Shown piece after piece: positions 8,904 through 17,731 of a DNA stretch of 64,000 nt. The first letter of the stretch is position 1. Each line of letters begins with the position of its first letter. The stretch is from Gloeothece verrucosa PCC 7822 (GTDB lineage: Bacteria > Cyanobacteriota > Cyanobacteriia > Cyanobacteriales > Microcystaceae): positions 1,937,501-2,001,500 of the forward strand of contig NC_014501.1 of the NCBI RefSeq assembly GCF_000147335.1, given 5' to 3'. The position numbers were made by a program, and so were the translations under genes. The notes below the pieces were generated by a model. It did not search any database. It was not told the DNA's origin and was given only the letters and a program-made list of their open reading frames with translations.

Positions 8904-10409
8904 TTAATTTTCAGTGACAGAACGATTATCAATTTGCGCTCGTTGTAAACGTCCTGAAAAATCGACATAGACTGTTTTCCATTCAGAAAAAACATCTAAC
9001 GCGGTAGTTCCGGCTTCTCTATGTCCATTACCACTTTGTTTAACCCCACCAAAAGCAAGATGTACTTCTGCACCAATGGTGGGGCCATTAATGTATGTAA
9101 TACCGGCTTCAAGGTCTTGCATGGCTTGAAAAGCGCGGTTAATATCTTGGGTATAAATCGAAGAAGATAAGCCGTAGGGAGTATCATTGAGGACTGAAAT
9201 GGCTTCTTCAAAGGAACTCACCTCAATTAAGCCCACCACAGGCCCAAAAATTTCCTCTTGCGCCACCCGCATTTGAGGCGTGACGTGATCTAAAATTGTC
9301 GGTTCAAAGAAAAACCCCGATTTTAAGGCAGAATCTTTAGGGATATCGCCGCCGAGTAAAATTTTAGCGCCTTCTTCCCGAGCCAGATCAATATATTTTT
9401 TCACCTTTTCCCGTTGAGTTGAACTAATGAGAGGCCCGACATCGGTTTTTGGATCAATTCCTGGGCCTAAACGGAGTTGAGCCGTTTTCTCGAGTAACTT
9501 TTCGGTAAATTCCTTTTTGATATCCCGATGTAAAATCAAGCGGCTAGTGGCCGTACATCGTTGTCCTGTAGTGCCAAAAGCTCCCCATAATGCGCCTTCT
9601 AAAGCTAATTCTAAATCGGCATCTTCCATCACAATTTGAGCATTTTTTCCCCCTAATTCCAAACAGACACGCTTATGGATACGTCCGCAAATTTCCCCCA
9701 CTTGAGAACCAATAACAGAAGAACCTGTAAAAGAAACTAAATCGATTCCTGGATGTTCGACTAAATCTTGTCCGATTTCTGGCCCTACGCCATGAACTAA
9801 ATTAACGACTCCTGGCGGAAAGCCGGCTTGCTGGAAAACTTCGACTAATAGGGTGGCACAAGCCGGGGTATCTTTAGCCGGTTTAAGAATAATAGTATTG
9901 CCACAGACTAAGGCCGGTAGAGACTTCCAACAGGGGATAGCCACCGGAAAATTCCAAGGGGTAATTAAAGCACAGACACCCACCGGCATCCGCAGCGTCA
10001 TAGCAAACTTATTGCTGAGTTCTGATGGAGTGGTTTGTCCAAATAAACGCCTTCCTTCCCCAGCATAGTAAAAAGCGCAGTCTATCCCCTCTTGAACATC
10101 CCCCCGAGCTTCAGCGATGGTTTTTCCCATTTCCCGAGTCATCACGGTAGCGAGTTCTTCTTTTCTCTTGGTTAAAATTTGAGCGACTCGTTGAAGATAT
10201 TCCGCTCTTTGGGGTGCAGGGATTTTTCGCCAACTCAAGTAAGCTTTGCGTGCGGCTTCTACTGCGGCATTAACATCGGCCGAAGTGGATAAAGGGAAAG
10301 TCGCTACTACCTCGCTAGAATTGGCAGGGTTGCGGCTTTGTGAAGTTTCGCGCACTTTCGCGGGTACCCATTGACCGTTGATATAATTAAAACAAGTTAA
10401 AGGAGGCAT
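8904..10409 (-). CDS. NAD(P)-dependent aldehyde dehydrogenase (semialdehyde dehydrogenase-like)
   Basis: A 501-residue member of the aldehyde dehydrogenase superfamily, which oxidises aldehydes to acids. The cofactor site TPWNFPVAIP is near residue 150. The FTGSS motif, the catalytic-base Glu in CLELGGKNAQ and the catalytic Cys in GTTGQRCTA follow. The EEIFGPV motif is near residue 390. The overall pattern resembles the 2-oxoglutarate-semialdehyde or succinate-semialdehyde dehydrogenase branch, but substrate cannot be fixed from sequence alone. Length and motifs are complete. It ends convergently, 14 bases from the unknown gene at 8131-8889. Confidence 0.9.
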   Translation of the reverse strand: MPPLTCFNYINGQWVPAKVRETSQSRNPANSSEVVATFPLSTSADVNAAVEAARKAYLSWRKIPAPQRAEYLQRVAQILTKRKEELATVMTREMGKTIAEARGDVQEGIDCAFYYAGEGRRLFGQTTPSELSNKFAMTLRMPVGVCALITPWNFPVAIPCWKSLPALVCGNTIILKPAKDTPACATLLVEVFQQAGFPPGVVNLVHGVGPEIGQDLVEHPGIDLVSFTGSSVIGSQVGEICGRIHKRVCLELGGKNAQIVMEDADLELALEGALWGAFGTTGQRCTATSRLILHRDIKKEFTEKLLEKTAQLRLGPGIDPKTDVGPLISSTQREKVKKYIDLAREEGAKILLGGDIPKDSALKSGFFFEPTILDHVTPQMRVAQEEIFGPVVGLIEVSSFEEAISVLNDTPYGLSSSIYTQDINRAFQAMQDLEAGITYINGPTIGAEVHLAFGGVKQSGNGHREAGTTALDVFSEWKTVYVDFSGRLQRAQIDNRSVTEN

Positions 10410-10719
10410 AGCTGTAAATAGTTAATACTGAACATTTAACAGTTATTAAGTTATCAGTTTATATTTAGTTTATTGTGTATTTCGTTGCATTTTAGCCTTT
10501 TAATTTTAAATTAAAAATTGTTTTAGGGTTTTTCGGTTGCCGGCTATCTAGAACATCGCGCAATTTTGCCACAGCTACTTGACATGACCTGAGAGCCTAG
10601 CCGCTAGTGCAGTGGATAGTTTTCCCCAGACCTACCACTTAAGAGCGAGTCAAGAAATCCCTCTAATGATATAGAATATACGATTAAACTTAGTCTCAAG
10701 TTGTCTCTTGAGTCTTTAA
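10410..10719. other. Intergenic region between divergent genes
   Basis: 310 bases that should carry promoters for the aldehyde dehydrogenase (minus) and the cyclase-like receptor (plus). It is AT-rich near 10440-10520 with no gene. I see no strong hexamer pair or hairpin. Confidence 0.5.
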
Positions 10720-12894
10720 ATGCGATTTCTTAACAAGCTGAGTATTCAATCCAAACTATTACTCATGCTACTGCTAATCAGCATCGCCTTAATTTTCATT
10801 ACAGGCTACATGGATTACAGTAGTGGCAAAACGGCATTTACCAAAACCATCTTTAACCAACTCGTTATCCTACGAAGCGTCAGAGCCAAAGAAATTGAAT
10901 CCTACTTTCAATTTAGCAAAAATCAGATTCTCACCGTCAGCGAATCCCCATCAGCCATTGAAGCAATGAAAACCTTCAAGGCAGCCTACCAAAAATTAGA
11001 AACTCAAACCTTAAACCCCAACCAGCAACAACAGTTAGAGAAATACTACCAAAATGTTTTTATTCCCGAACTCGGGCACAATGTAGTAGATGGAACACCC
11101 ATTGCAGAAACCTACTTACCTCAAACGAGTGTCGCCCAATATCTCCAATACCACTACCTAGCGAAAAATCGCTCTAAACAGAGACAAAATGATTTAGAAA
11201 ATCCTGGAGATGGCAGCGAATATAGTAAAGTTCATCAAAAATACCACCCTTTATTTAGAAATTTACAAAAAAGATTTAAATATAACGATATTTATTTAAT
11301 CGACGTTGATAGCGGCAACATTGTCTACTCCGCAGAAAAACAAGTAGACTTTGCAACTAATATAGGGTTAGGTCCTTACGAAAATACCAACCTAGCCAAA
11401 GCCATCTTATCGATTGAAAAATCGAGAGACCACAGTTTAATCATCATCAAAGACTTTGAACCCTACCGTCCCTCCTATAATAAACCCTCGGCTTTTATCG
11501 CCACCACAATTTTTGATGGGACAGAATTTATCGGTGCTTTGGTGTTTCAACTCCCCATCGAGAAAATCAATGGAATTATGACCTCATCTGGACAGTGGGA
11601 ACAAACCGGACTCGGCCAAACCGGCGAAACCTATTTAGTCGGTCCAGATAACTTGTTACGTTCCCTTCCCCGCCAGTTTGTCGAAAATCCCAACCAATAT
11701 TACCAAGCTCTCGAAAAAAACGGTCTTGATAATAACACCATTGAACGGATACGCCGCTTAAACACACCCATTTTAGTTCAAAAGATAGAATCGAGCGCTT
11801 TAGAACAGGCCATCACCGGTAAGAAAGGAACAGCCATCTATCAAGACTACCGAGGCATTCCCGTACTAGCCGCCTATCAACCCATTCAGGTAGGAGATTT
11901 TAACTGGGGATTAATTGCCCAAATGAGTGCGGATGAAGCCTTTGCTCCCATTAATGAGTTTACCCGTCAATTATTAGTGACTTCTGCTATTCTCGTAGTC
12001 TTTTTCACGCCGCTTTCTAACTGGTTGGCGCGGCTGTTTGTGCGTCCCATTAAGCAGCTTAGGGCAGGAGCTTGTCGCATCGGATCAGGAGAAACCGATG
12101 TTAAGCTAAACATTCAATCAAAAGATGAATTTGGCGAATTAGCAGTAGCTTTTAATTATATGAGCGAGAACTTACATCAAAGAGAGCTACTGATTCAGCA
12201 AATGAAGCAAGAAAACGAAAACCTCTTGCTCAATATTTTGCCAGACCTGATCGCCAAACGCTATAAAAAAGGAGAACAAGCGATTGCCGATACTTTTCCC
12301 AATGTTACTGTTTTATATGCAGAAATAGAGGGTTTTAATGAACTATCTGCTGAATTGCCCCCTGAACAAACTATTAGGTTACTCAATGAAATTGTCAGTG
12401 CTTTTGATGAAGCGGCAGAAGCTTATGGCGTTGAGAAAATGAGAACCATCGGCAATTTATACGTGGCGGTTTGTGGGTTGTCAGTTGCTCGCGTCGATCA
12501 TGTTAAAAGGACGGTAGATTTTGCCTTAGACTTACTCAAATTAATCACCCGTTTTAATCAGCAACAGGGAACAAAATTGAGTTTAGATATTGGTATTCAT
12601 TGCGGTCCGGTAGTGGGGGGAATTGTAGGAAAAACTCGATTTATTTACGCCTTAACCGGAGAAACCATGAGAATTGCCTACGCGATTCATTCCTCACCTC
12701 GGCAAAATGTCATTCAAGTGACCCACAAGGTTTATGAGAGTGTAAAAGATCTTTACCCATTTGAACAGATTGGAGAAGTAGAAATTCCTAAAGCCGGAGT
12801 CATCCCAATTTGGTCGATGAAAATAGGGGGAATTAAATCATCGATTAATGTTAACTCTTCTTTAAACGGAGCAAGCGTCGGCATAATTGATTAA
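10720..12894 (+). CDS. Membrane receptor with degenerate class III cyclase domain
   Basis: A 724-residue protein with a membrane segment at residues 13-30, a large extracytoplasmic sensor (about 35-415, Cache-like, ending FNWGLIAQMSADEAFAPI), and a second membrane segment at 417-435. A HAMP domain (about 440-495) and a C-terminal class III nucleotide cyclase fold (about 525-705) follow. Catalytic positions are altered. The first metal Asp is Glu535 (YAEIEGF), the second is Asn579 (RTIGNLY), and the transition-state Asn and Arg of the usual TVNxAxR motif read Arg651 and Ala655 (GETMRIAYA). I infer little or no cyclase activity, with the domain perhaps acting as a sensor or regulator. The MscS/CNBD channel gene starts 45 bases later, suggesting one operon. 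Confidence 0.85.
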   Translation: MRFLNKLSIQSKLLLMLLLISIALIFITGYMDYSSGKTAFTKTIFNQLVILRSVRAKEIESYFQFSKNQILTVSESPSAIEAMKTFKAAYQKLETQTLNPNQQQQLEKYYQNVFIPELGHNVVDGTPIAETYLPQTSVAQYLQYHYLAKNRSKQRQNDLENPGDGSEYSKVHQKYHPLFRNLQKRFKYNDIYLIDVDSGNIVYSAEKQVDFATNIGLGPYENTNLAKAILSIEKSRDHSLIIIKDFEPYRPSYNKPSAFIATTIFDGTEFIGALVFQLPIEKINGIMTSSGQWEQTGLGQTGETYLVGPDNLLRSLPRQFVENPNQYYQALEKNGLDNNTIERIRRLNTPILVQKIESSALEQAITGKKGTAIYQDYRGIPVLAAYQPIQVGDFNWGLIAQMSADEAFAPINEFTRQLLVTSAILVVFFTPLSNWLARLFVRPIKQLRAGACRIGSGETDVKLNIQSKDEFGELAVAFNYMSENLHQRELLIQQMKQENENLLLNILPDLIAKRYKKGEQAIADTFPNVTVLYAEIEGFNELSAELPPEQTIRLLNEIVSAFDEAAEAYGVEKMRTIGNLYVAVCGLSVARVDHVKRTVDFALDLLKLITRFNQQQGTKLSLDIGIHCGPVVGGIVGKTRFIYALTGETMRIAYAIHSSPRQNVIQVTHKVYESVKDLYPFEQIGEVEIPKAGVIPIWSMKIGGIKSSINVNSSLNGASVGIID

Positions 12895-12939
12895 ACCCCC
12901 TTTTTCATTTCCCTATTCCCAACTGTCAATTAATTTTCT

Positions 12940-14397
12940 ATGACCGACTTTATCATCAAGCAAAATTGGTTTGTATGGACATGGGTATTAATTTTAGGGT
13001 TTCCTATGCTAATGCTGTTGCTTAATGAATTCGTAGTACAGCTAGAAAGGCAACAAAAACCCCTCGTCACGCCTGTCCGTATCCTGCGAAATTTGGTAGT
13101 GCCAACCCTGGCTATTTTTTTGCTTTTGGTTAAGGTCTTACAGCTTGCTGAAGAGGCTATATTAGTTCGCTTAATCGAGACTGTTCTTTGGATTTTTATT
13201 ATTTATGCGGTACTCACTTTAATTAATATCTTACTGTTTGAGCAAGCCAGGCCGGAAAGCTGGCAATCTCAAGTCCCCAAATTATTTCTTGATCTCAGTC
13301 GATTTTTCTTGATCTTGGTAGGAACAGCGCTAGTGTTATCAAGTGTCTGGAAAACAGATTTAGGGGCTTTATTGACCGCCTTGGGCGTGGGATCATTGGT
13401 GATTGGTTTAGCCTTGCAAGACAGCTTAGGCAATATTTTTTCGGGAATTGCTTTGCTTTTTGAGCGCCCCATCAGAAGCGGCGACTGGGTAGAGATTGGG
13501 GATAAAGTGGGCAAAGTGATAGAAGTTACTTGGCGCTCAGTACATTTGCAAACTTGGAACCGAGATCTGCTGGTTATCCCCAATTCCGAACTCGCTAAGA
13601 GTAATTTTAGAAACCTCAGTCGACCAACGGGTCTTCATGTGGAAACTTTTGAGGTAGGCTTTTCTTATGATGACCCTCCCAATCGAGTTAAACAAATTCT
13701 TAAAACTACGGCACGGGAAACTCAAGGGGTATTAAGTGATCCAGAACCTTTTGTCCAAACCACAGGCTATAAAGACTTCTATATCAATTATAAAGTTGGT
13801 CTATTTATTGATGACTACGGACAATCTCGTAAAATTTTAGATGAGTTTATCACCCGTATTTGGTATGCGGCTAAACGTCATCATCTGACGATTCCCTACC
13901 CAATTCAAAACCAATATGAATATCAAGGTGTTGCACCTATCCCAGAAGATCGAGTTCTTCGAATCACAGAAATTTTACGCTCTATTCCGAGTTTAAGTAT
14001 GATCGATCCCCTGCTTCTGGATCAGTTAAATGACAACATCACCACTCAAAAATATGGTAAAGGAGAAATTGTCATTGCTCAGGAGCAGCGTTTGCTAGGA
14101 CTGTATATTATTCTCCAGGGTCGTGTACAGTTATGGGTCCGTGATCGTACCGGTAACACACAGCCGGTTTTAGAACTATCTGAGGGCGATTTTTTTGGGG
14201 TACAAGCATCCTTGTTATCTGATCATCAAAGCGATGTTTCTGTGGAGGCCCTTGAGGACCTAGAAGTTCTCATTTTGGATACAGAAACTCTACAATTGCT
14301 CTTATTGCGATCCCCTCGCTTTGCGCTTGAATTGGGCGAGTTGATGGAATCACGCCGCAAGTTGGTGCAAGCGGCTAAAAGTAGCCTTTTTCAGTGA
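12940..14397 (+). CDS. MscS-family channel with C-terminal cyclic-nucleotide-binding-like domain
   Basis: A 485-residue protein of the bacterial cyclic-nucleotide-gated (bCNG) subgroup of MscS channels. Four or so membrane helices cover residues 10-165. The last carries the Gly/Ala pattern of the MscS pore helix (LGALLTALGVGSLVIGLALQ), followed by the ALQDSLGNIFSG segment and the beta domain (GDWVEIGDKVGKV). A CNBD-like fold fills about residues 350-480. In its phosphate-binding cassette (FFGVQASLL, residues 418-426) the usual Glu after FG and the later Arg before SATV are not present, so binding of cAMP is doubtful. It is 45 bases downstream of the degenerate cyclase gene. The TGA stop is also the first three bases of a repeat element. 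Confidence 0.88.
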   Translation: MTDFIIKQNWFVWTWVLILGFPMLMLLLNEFVVQLERQQKPLVTPVRILRNLVVPTLAIFLLLVKVLQLAEEAILVRLIETVLWIFIIYAVLTLINILLFEQARPESWQSQVPKLFLDLSRFFLILVGTALVLSSVWKTDLGALLTALGVGSLVIGLALQDSLGNIFSGIALLFERPIRSGDWVEIGDKVGKVIEVTWRSVHLQTWNRDLLVIPNSELAKSNFRNLSRPTGLHVETFEVGFSYDDPPNRVKQILKTTARETQGVLSDPEPFVQTTGYKDFYINYKVGLFIDDYGQSRKILDEFITRIWYAAKRHHLTIPYPIQNQYEYQGVAPIPEDRVLRITEILRSIPSLSMIDPLLLDQLNDNITTQKYGKGEIVIAQEQRLLGLYIILQGRVQLWVRDRTGNTQPVLELSEGDFFGVQASLLSDHQSDVSVEALEDLEVLILDTETLQLLLLRSPRFALELGELMESRRKLVQAAKSSLFQ

Positions 14398-14769
14398 CAT
14401 CCTCCCACGCACTCCGTAAACTCCCTGCGGGGCTTCCCTAACTCACGATAGGGCATTCCTGGTTATTCCCTTACGGGGTTTCGCCACTTATCTAAAACTC
14501 GTTGGTACAAGCGATGATGACATCTCCCACCGTTGGTTTCCCGACAGAACGACTCGCTCAGGCGTTTTCGTTTTCCAGAGTCCCTGGATACTTGAGGCAG
14601 TGCGGTCTTGACGGTTACCGTCGAGAGTAACTGCCGTGTCGATTTATTCGATTTTTGTCGTATTTCCCAAGCTCTGGAGGTTCCGCCTAATGACTACCTT
14701 TCACTCTCATCTTGGATGGGTACATCCCAAATTTGGCTCAATTCAGGTTCTTACCTTGCGGCCAATTTT

Positions 14770-14798
14770 AGTATATAGGTACTTGGCTACGCTGTCAA
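14770..14798 (-). promoter_or_regulatory. Near-consensus sigma-70 promoter inside element A
   Basis: On the minus strand, TTGACA, a 17-base spacer, then TATACT. Element C has an equivalent site with TATGAT. It points into the conserved body of the element and toward its 14394 end, so it could make an antisense or guide-type RNA ending against the MscS gene. Confidence 0.6.
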
Positions 14799-14937
14799 CC
14801 ACTGACTCGCTTTCATGAGGACGCGCATCTGCGGTCGCACGGCAGATGATCTGCTCACGTAGTGGCGCGGAGCGCATCGTCCGTCCCTCGAACTCCACTA
14901 CGTTTCGTTCGGGGATTTCCCACTCGGAACTGTTAAA

Positions 14938-14960
14938 AAACCCTGCATCCTAGCAGGGCT
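14938..14960. terminator. Hairpin at the far end of element A
   Basis: CCCTGC-ATCCTA-GCAGGG. On the minus strand it is followed by six T, a good intrinsic terminator that would insulate the internal promoter from read-through. Element C has a hairpin of different sequence but equal position (CCGCC ... GGCGG, then ATTTTT). Confidence 0.6.
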
Positions 14961-15036
14961 TTAATTTTAAGCAAGAGGAGACTCAATCCGTTCACTCAGA
15001 GGTCAACAAGAGAAACTTTGTGAGTCAGTCAGCTAA

Positions 15037-15165
15037 ATTAGTATACGTTGTCGCCACCTTGATGACTTCATCCATCCGGGTGAGAGAGTTTTAGCAAGTC
15101 GGGAACTTATTGCGGTTACTCTCAATCGGTTTATGGAGGATTTATCTGTATTGTTAAGGAGCTAG
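15037..15165 (+). pseudogene. Possible 3' fragment of a lost gene
   Basis: One frame between 15037 and the TAG at 15163 reads like real protein: DDFIHPGERVLASRELIAV, then a helix ending SVLLRS. It has no start codon with a ribosome-binding site and is preceded by an in-frame TAA. It could be the decayed C-terminal end of a gene disrupted when element A arrived. The family is not recognised and the call is tentative. Confidence 0.3.
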
Positions 15166-15372
15166 TCGTTACTGATGTAGCTTCTTATCTCTGTTTCTAT
15201 TGTTAGAATATTAAATCTGACGGGGGATGTCAGTCCCATAATTAAGGGAATTTTTGGCCAAGGAAAGGCTAAAATTTGCTGTTTAAGTAGAAAAATGTAG
15301 AATATTACTTTGAACAACTCAAACTCATTGCTATCGAAATACATCTCTACACATAAAGTTACTGACAAGTAT

Positions 15373-15402
15373 TTCATCTGCGTTCATCTGCGTTTATCTG
15401 CG
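15373..15402. repeat. Three tandem 10-mers covering the end of the kinase gene
   Basis: On the minus strand CGCAGATAAA is followed by two copies of CGCAGATGAA. This unit is a common dispersed spacer repeat in cyanobacteria. Here it encodes the last residues (ADERR) and the stop of the kinase gene, suggesting the original C terminus was replaced or extended by the repeat. Confidence 0.65.
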
Positions 15403-17731
15403 GACAATTATGCAAGAGGTCTATTTTATTAACCTTTTCAACGGGAACAAAATCATATTCGCCGCTAGAACAGGGATTAGAAATCAGAGTCACTAATTGG
15501 ACTGTATTCTCTTGGCGATCACCTTTAATAAAGCTAATTTCTGGGGCGGTCACTCCCTTAGCTTTAAAATTAGGATCAATTAAAGTTTGTTGTAATTGAA
15601 GCCGCTTTTGTTTAGGGTTAAATATCATCATTAAAGATTCCATCCAATTAGGAGAAGGTATTTTATTTAAAGCTTGAGCTAGAGTTATAGTGGCATCATA
15701 GGCCATTGCTGTTCGCCAACTGACTGTTCCTTTCCATTCTTTTTCGGCTTCTTTAGTAAAATCTGGATCGCTACTGGTTAAAGGATGCCAAGGAATAGCA
15801 ATCACTATCCCTTGGGCAAATTTTCGTTGATTTCTAGTAGCCGGGTTAAACAAAGTATCAGACCCAATGATGGGCAGTTTATTATCATTAGCTCTCATTA
15901 AGTCTAAAGCATTGTTAAACGAAAAATCATTAACTCGTCCATCAGGAATTAAAAATAAAGCTTGACTTCCTTGTGTACGCACTTCCTTTATAGCTTGATA
16001 AGCATCAAAATTTTCATTTTTTAAATTATCAAAAACTTGAATACTTCTGCCGGCAAAACTCTTCTCAAAATTATTTTTATAAGACCGACTAAAACTACTA
16101 TCTGGATTATAAAAAACAGCAATTTTTTGAATGTCTTTTTGAATTAAAAATTTAGCAACTTTCTCAGCTTTATTTTGATCGGGTGATACGGTACGGAAAA
16201 AGAAGCGGCTACTATCGGTTAAATCTTCTGATGTGCTAGTGGGGGAAATTAACACTAATTGATGCTGGTCATAAACTGAAACCGATGCTTTAGTTACGTC
16301 GCTGGCGTAGCTTCCTATAACTCCTAAAATATTAGGTACTTTACCTAAAGTATTGGCAATAGTAATAGCTCTTGCGGGTTTATTATCATCATCAGTAATT
16401 ACCACCTGTAACCCATAACCTTTAATAATATTATTCTCATTAATATATTTTTGGGCTTGGGCTACCCCTCTAAGAATTTCTAGTCCGGCATCTGAGCCAT
16501 TATTTCTATCTTTTAAAGGTAAAGAAACAGCAATGCTATAAACCGGAGTTTTATTGAGAATTAATTGGACATTATTTAAATAAATAAGCGTTTCTGGGTC
16601 TCGGGGCTGTTCTTTTCTAGCGTTTTCAAAAAAATCTAATGCCTGTATATAGTTTCCTTTTTCGTAAGCTTCAACGCCGTTTTCCTTAGCGGAAGAGGGA
16701 CTATCATCATTAATGATAACTCCAGCGCAACTGATAAAATCGGATTCTTGAACCGGACAAAAACTTGATTTCTGAGTTGACCATACCAGCCAACCCCCTA
16801 ACACTATAACTCCTAACCCTACACTTAAGGCGACTTTGAGTTTCCAATAGTTAGGAGGATCTGGAGGTAAAGGGGGAGGAGGAGGAATTACAACAGGCTT
16901 ATCCTGTCTAGATAATACACGTAAAGCCTCTAAAACGTCTTGAACTGAACGGTAGCGCTCTTGACAATGATAAGCGGTCATTTTATCGATAATATCTGCT
17001 AAATCTTCCCTTACTTGAGCCTTATTGCGCCAAATAAAATGACGATGAGCCGCATCTAGCTCCCATTGCTCCTGAGTGGGGTTGCTTTTAATCAAAACTT
17101 GTATGGCGATAACTCCCACTGCATAAATATCACTACATAATTGAGGATATCCCATAAACTGCTCTGCTGGTGCATAGCCGGGAGTTCCTAGTGCTAGAGT
17201 TCGAGTGATTTGATTGCTGTTTCTTCTAACTGTAGCCGCGCCAAAATCAATTAAAACAATTTTATTATCACTACTGCGTCGGATTAAATTGGAGGGTTTA
17301 ATATCCCGATGAATCACTCCCTGTTGATGAATATATTGAAGAATGGAGAGGAGATCTTCTAGAAAATTAATAACCGTTTGCTCATAGCAAGGATTGGTTA
17401 ATTCTTCGTTAAGACAATGACCTTGAATATATTCTTGAACCAGATAATATATTCCGTTTTCTTCAAAGTAAGCAAAGATTTGGGGAATTTGGCTGTGTTC
17501 AGTTCCCAGTTGTTCAAGAAGTTTGGCTTCTCGCTGAAACAGTTCTCTAGCTTCTAGGGTAGCATCTGGATCTGTGAGTTGCTTAAGGACTCTTTCTTGA
17601 TTAAGACAATCTAAATCTTCTACTAAATAAGTTATGCCAAATCCCCCTTTTCCCAAAAAGCGAAGGACTTGGTAACGATTGCGGATAATGTCTCCTGGAT
17701 TTAAAGGCATTTTCGTCGGTAACTGAACCAT
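15374..17731 (-). CDS. Ser/Thr protein kinase fused to an extracytoplasmic LivK-like ligand-binding domain
   Basis: A 785-residue receptor kinase of reversed layout. Residues 20-275 are a complete Hanks-type kinase: Gly loop LGKGGFGITY, Lys50, HRDIKPSN with Asp143, and DFG with Asp162. A Pro-rich linker precedes one membrane helix (about 298-318, SVGLGVIVLGGWLVW). A short TPR-like segment (ENGVEAYEKGNYIQALDFF) leads to a periplasmic-binding fold (about 395-745) of the branched-chain amino-acid receptor type, with SPTSTSEDLTD and FRTVSPDQ motifs. I infer a cytoplasmic kinase controlled by an outside ligand. The final residues come from a dispersed repeat. No transporter genes are adjacent. The DUF2207 and pseudokinase genes lie just beyond. 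Confidence 0.88.
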   Translation of the reverse strand: MVQLPTKMPLNPGDIIRNRYQVLRFLGKGGFGITYLVEDLDCLNQERVLKQLTDPDATLEARELFQREAKLLEQLGTEHSQIPQIFAYFEENGIYYLVQEYIQGHCLNEELTNPCYEQTVINFLEDLLSILQYIHQQGVIHRDIKPSNLIRRSSDNKIVLIDFGAATVRRNSNQITRTLALGTPGYAPAEQFMGYPQLCSDIYAVGVIAIQVLIKSNPTQEQWELDAAHRHFIWRNKAQVREDLADIIDKMTAYHCQERYRSVQDVLEALRVLSRQDKPVVIPPPPPLPPDPPNYWKLKVALSVGLGVIVLGGWLVWSTQKSSFCPVQESDFISCAGVIINDDSPSSAKENGVEAYEKGNYIQALDFFENARKEQPRDPETLIYLNNVQLILNKTPVYSIAVSLPLKDRNNGSDAGLEILRGVAQAQKYINENNIIKGYGLQVVITDDDNKPARAITIANTLGKVPNILGVIGSYASDVTKASVSVYDQHQLVLISPTSTSEDLTDSSRFFFRTVSPDQNKAEKVAKFLIQKDIQKIAVFYNPDSSFSRSYKNNFEKSFAGRSIQVFDNLKNENFDAYQAIKEVRTQGSQALFLIPDGRVNDFSFNNALDLMRANDNKLPIIGSDTLFNPATRNQRKFAQGIVIAIPWHPLTSSDPDFTKEAEKEWKGTVSWRTAMAYDATITLAQALNKIPSPNWMESLMMIFNPKQKRLQLQQTLIDPNFKAKGVTAPEISFIKGDRQENTVQLVTLISNPCSSGEYDFVPVEKVNKIDLLHNCPQINADERR

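Larger units (their letters stand above)
14394..14975. mobile_element. ORF-less IS200/IS605-type element with OMEGA/HEARO-like RNA end (copy A)
   Basis: One of four related sequences. It starts GTGACATCCTCCC, exactly on the stop codon of the MscS gene. It shares about 300 bases with copy B (CGCCACTTATCTA near 14483; CTCCCACCGTTGGTT near 14525; CAGAGTCCCTGG near 14576; GGAGGTTCCG near 14672). It shares its other end (GTTCGGGGATTTC, AACTGTTAAAAA then a hairpin) with copy C. Reverse-complemented, the 14394 end reads hairpin then GGGAGGATGTCA, like IS200/IS605 right ends. No transposase, TnpB or IscB frame remains; the longest frame is 60 codons. Either the plus strand is a HEARO/IscB guide RNA (a GGAGG-N9-ATG follows it) or the minus strand is a TnpB-type guide RNA. 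Confidence 0.6.

Noticed and set aside
14636-14818. 60-codon frame within element A
   Set aside because: It starts upstream of the GGAGG site, has no homology-like pattern, and is not kept in copies B and C.
15162-15377. 71-codon minus-strand frame starting in an ATGA overlap with the kinase stop
   Set aside because: The start is part of the CGCAGATGAA repeat, there is no ribosome-binding site, and the translation looks random.
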